Shown here one piece after another: positions 62,694-64,000 of a stretch of 64,000 nucleotides of DNA (position 1 is its first letter; each line of letters begins with the position of its first letter). The stretch is taken from contig MKUN01000029.1 in assembly GCA_001897835.1 (NCBI GenBank), positions 228,439-292,438 of the forward strand, read 5' to 3'. The DNA comes from Bacteroidetes bacterium 46-16 (lineage in GTDB: Bacteria; Bacteroidota; Bacteroidia; Chitinophagales; Chitinophagaceae). The notes beneath the pieces are model-generated. The model was given only the letters and a program-made list of their open reading frames with translations. It was not told the origin of the DNA and did not search any database. The translations under genes and the position numbers were made by a program.

Positions 62694-63755
62694 TTACCTG
62701 GTCACCATTGCATAGGCTGTATTGCCCCCCGAGCTGATGCGCACAAGATACTGCCCTACGGGTAGCAGGTGTACATCGAGCTGCCGCATACCGGTTGTGG
62801 ACATTTGGAGCCTGCCTGAAATATCAAATACTTCTACCGAAAACTTTTGCCAGGCTGCGGGAATATCCAAGTTCACCGTACCGTGTGTTGCAGGGTTAGG
62901 ATATACTTTTATGAGCGTGGTTACCGGCTTCGGTGTGGCTATGGCCAATGGACGTGCAGAATCGCGGTACTCTATGGTGCGAATGGTCTCATTGTTCTGA
63001 AAAGCTATATCGGCAGTTACCCATAATGCGGGGTAGTGCTCGCCATTTGCGAGCCATTTATATTCCACATAGTTGCGGGGCAGGGGAAAAGTGATGGCAT
63101 TGAAGGTAATGGAATCGACCTCATCGACCACCGAGCGTAGCCTGATACAGTTGACAGGACTAGTATAATATGGCGTTACAATAGTGCCCCATCCATCCAC
63201 TTTAGTAGTGCGTGTGCCCTGCTGGGTAATGCCCAAGGCAGCCGTGCCGAAATGAAGTGCAAAGGTGGAGGTGTCCTCATTGCCATAGCTGAGCGGGAAG
63301 TAATACCACTCGTCATCGTCGCTGTAATTGGCAGGCGTGGGTATATTGGCAATACTGGCAGCAAAGGCCACAGCAGCGAAACGCGAGGGATTGCTTAACT
63401 GCCTGAAGAAGGTATAGGGGTTGGTAACAGAAACAGGTACTGCCTGGGGCAGGGGGAAACTATCGGCTATCTTGTAACCGTAGGCGGATGGCGAGATCGT
63501 GACCGCATAGAGGGGATTGACCTGCATAGCAGTCTTGTATGTATCCACCTGCTGGCTTGCAGGGCTAAGACTGCTGTAGTCCCAACTGTGGTTGGCGCCG
63601 GAATCGGTGAGGATAATATTGGCAGCGAGGATATTGGCTGAGCTATGCCTCAATGTGTCGCCCGATACGGGCATATCGGCTGATGTGATGCTGATCTGCG
63701 CATGGAGCTGAAAAACGGCGGTACAAAGTATAAGCAACAGGAAAAAGCGTTTCAT
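62694..63755 (-). CDS. T9SS-secreted protein, unknown function
   Basis: 353 residues with signal peptide MKRFFLLLILCTAVFQLHAQ. Residues about 21-265 form an uncharacterised beta-rich domain (ANIILTDSGANHSWDYSSLSP, DDEWYYFPLSYGNEDTSTFALHFG, GWGTIVTPYYTSPVNCIRLRSVVDEVDSI). The type A sorting domain spans about 275-353 (IKVYPNPATHGTVNLDIPA, VEVFDISGRLQMST, LPVGQYLVRISSG). It is a likely T9SS cargo; no enzymatic motif is seen. Confidence 0.82.
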   Translation of the reverse strand: MKRFFLLLILCTAVFQLHAQISITSADMPVSGDTLRHSSANILAANIILTDSGANHSWDYSSLSPASQQVDTYKTAMQVNPLYAVTISPSAYGYKIADSFPLPQAVPVSVTNPYTFFRQLSNPSRFAAVAFAASIANIPTPANYSDDDEWYYFPLSYGNEDTSTFALHFGTAALGITQQGTRTTKVDGWGTIVTPYYTSPVNCIRLRSVVDEVDSITFNAITFPLPRNYVEYKWLANGEHYPALWVTADIAFQNNETIRTIEYRDSARPLAIATPKPVTTLIKVYPNPATHGTVNLDIPAAWQKFSVEVFDISGRLQMSTTGMRQLDVHLLPVGQYLVRISSGGNTAYAMVTR

Positions 63756-63840
63756 TTATCTATATTTTATCATTCATCTATCCACAAGATAGCCATAGTG
63801 TGCAACCTTTACCACCCCCGAAACATTATATTTTATTACA

Positions 63841-63892
63841 GGCCGACTACCTCATTTCCGGTTTTGTGGCCGACTATCTCATTTCCGGTTTT
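63841..63892. repeat. Tandem 27-bp repeat at the right edge, possible IS21-like terminus
   Basis: Two 25-bp copies beginning GGCCGACTAC or GGCCGACTAT and ending TTTCCGGTTTT start at 63841 and 63868 (27-bp period, one mismatch). A third core TTTCCGG occurs at 63950-63956. Multiple internal repeats of this kind are known near the ends of IS21-family elements, and the element would extend beyond the window. The region 63756-64000 has no convincing gene; a small frame across it (63800-63985) is an artefact of the repeat. Confidence 0.4.
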
Positions 63893-64000
63893 TGGAGGGG
63901 TGATGGGCGGAAAGGCTTGCCCGGTGCGCCATATTATGTTTCAGTACAATTTCCGGTCATTACTGGTTTGTCTTTTCAATGGTGACCGGCAGAAAAGTTC

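Noticed and set aside
63800..63985. A small frame through the edge repeat
   Set aside because: The peptide merely repeats the 27-bp unit (ADYLISGF twice); it has no start region or homology that would support a gene.
1..64000. CRISPR arrays, tRNA or rRNA genes
   Set aside because: Read through by eye on both strands; no regularly spaced repeats of the CRISPR kind, no TPsiC-like GTTCRAATC blocks with matching cloverleaf, and no rRNA-like stretch were found. A covariance search could overturn the tRNA statement.

Overview
The window looks like a chromosomal segment of a Bacteroidota bacterium, most likely of the Chitinophagales/Chitinophagaceae type. Supporting signs are several secreted proteins with type IX secretion (T9SS) type A sorting tails, a PorU2-like C25 peptidase next to a PorV/PorQ-like barrel, two CarboxypepD_reg TonB-dependent receptors, a DUF6089 barrel, DUF1573 proteins, and promoters of the TTTG/TAnnTTTG type instead of -35/-10 boxes. 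No rRNA, tRNA, CRISPR array, prophage or complete insertion sequence was seen.

Layout. 1-7.6 kb: small housekeeping and stress genes, including a convergent NucA-like nuclease and NuiA-like inhibitor pair, cmk, a ferritin-like protein with a basic tail, a Nei/Fpg glycosylase, a CinA domain, DUF72, DUF421 and inorganic pyrophosphatase. 7.7-13.4 kb: a lone cytochrome oxidase subunit I, two tandem DUF1573 proteins, and a tRNA-related cluster (TsaC/Sua5, CCA-transferase, macrodomain). 13.4-28.7 kb: the high-affinity phosphate system pstSCAB-phoU, followed by two paralogous pairs of TonB-dependent receptor plus right-handed beta-helix surface protein, with an aminotransferase between the pairs. 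28.7-34.3 kb: a lipoprotein, UDP-glucose dehydrogenase and UDP-xylose synthase, and a SprB-repeat secreted protein. 34.4-43.3 kb: a TolC/RND efflux pair without an adaptor, superoxide dismutase, a barrel-like protein, a seven-heme TPR cytochrome and small proteins. 43.3-57.2 kb: tyrS, the PorV-like/PorU2-like operon, DUF6089, hisS with a low-molecular-weight phosphatase, a glycosyltransferase, rsmE-DUF4159 and an ECF sigma factor. 57.2-64 kb: a frameshifted SHOCT gene, a structured non-coding stretch, two T9SS proteins, a TauE/SafE permease, and at the right edge a tandem repeat that may be the end of an IS21-like element.

The most interesting result is in the phosphate region. Each of the four TonB-receptor and beta-helix genes is preceded by its own array of 11-bp direct repeats (core GGTAA, two or three units). 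Each array ends 5-6 bp before a -7-like box, which is the arrangement expected of a PhoB-type activator. A more degenerate array with the same roughly 11-bp period lies upstream of pstS. Together with gene order, this suggests that the duplicated receptor and beta-helix modules are an outer-membrane and cell-surface phosphate (or phosphoester) acquisition system co-regulated with pst. This is inference from sequence only. The repeats and paralogy are directly visible; the regulator and the substrate are not.
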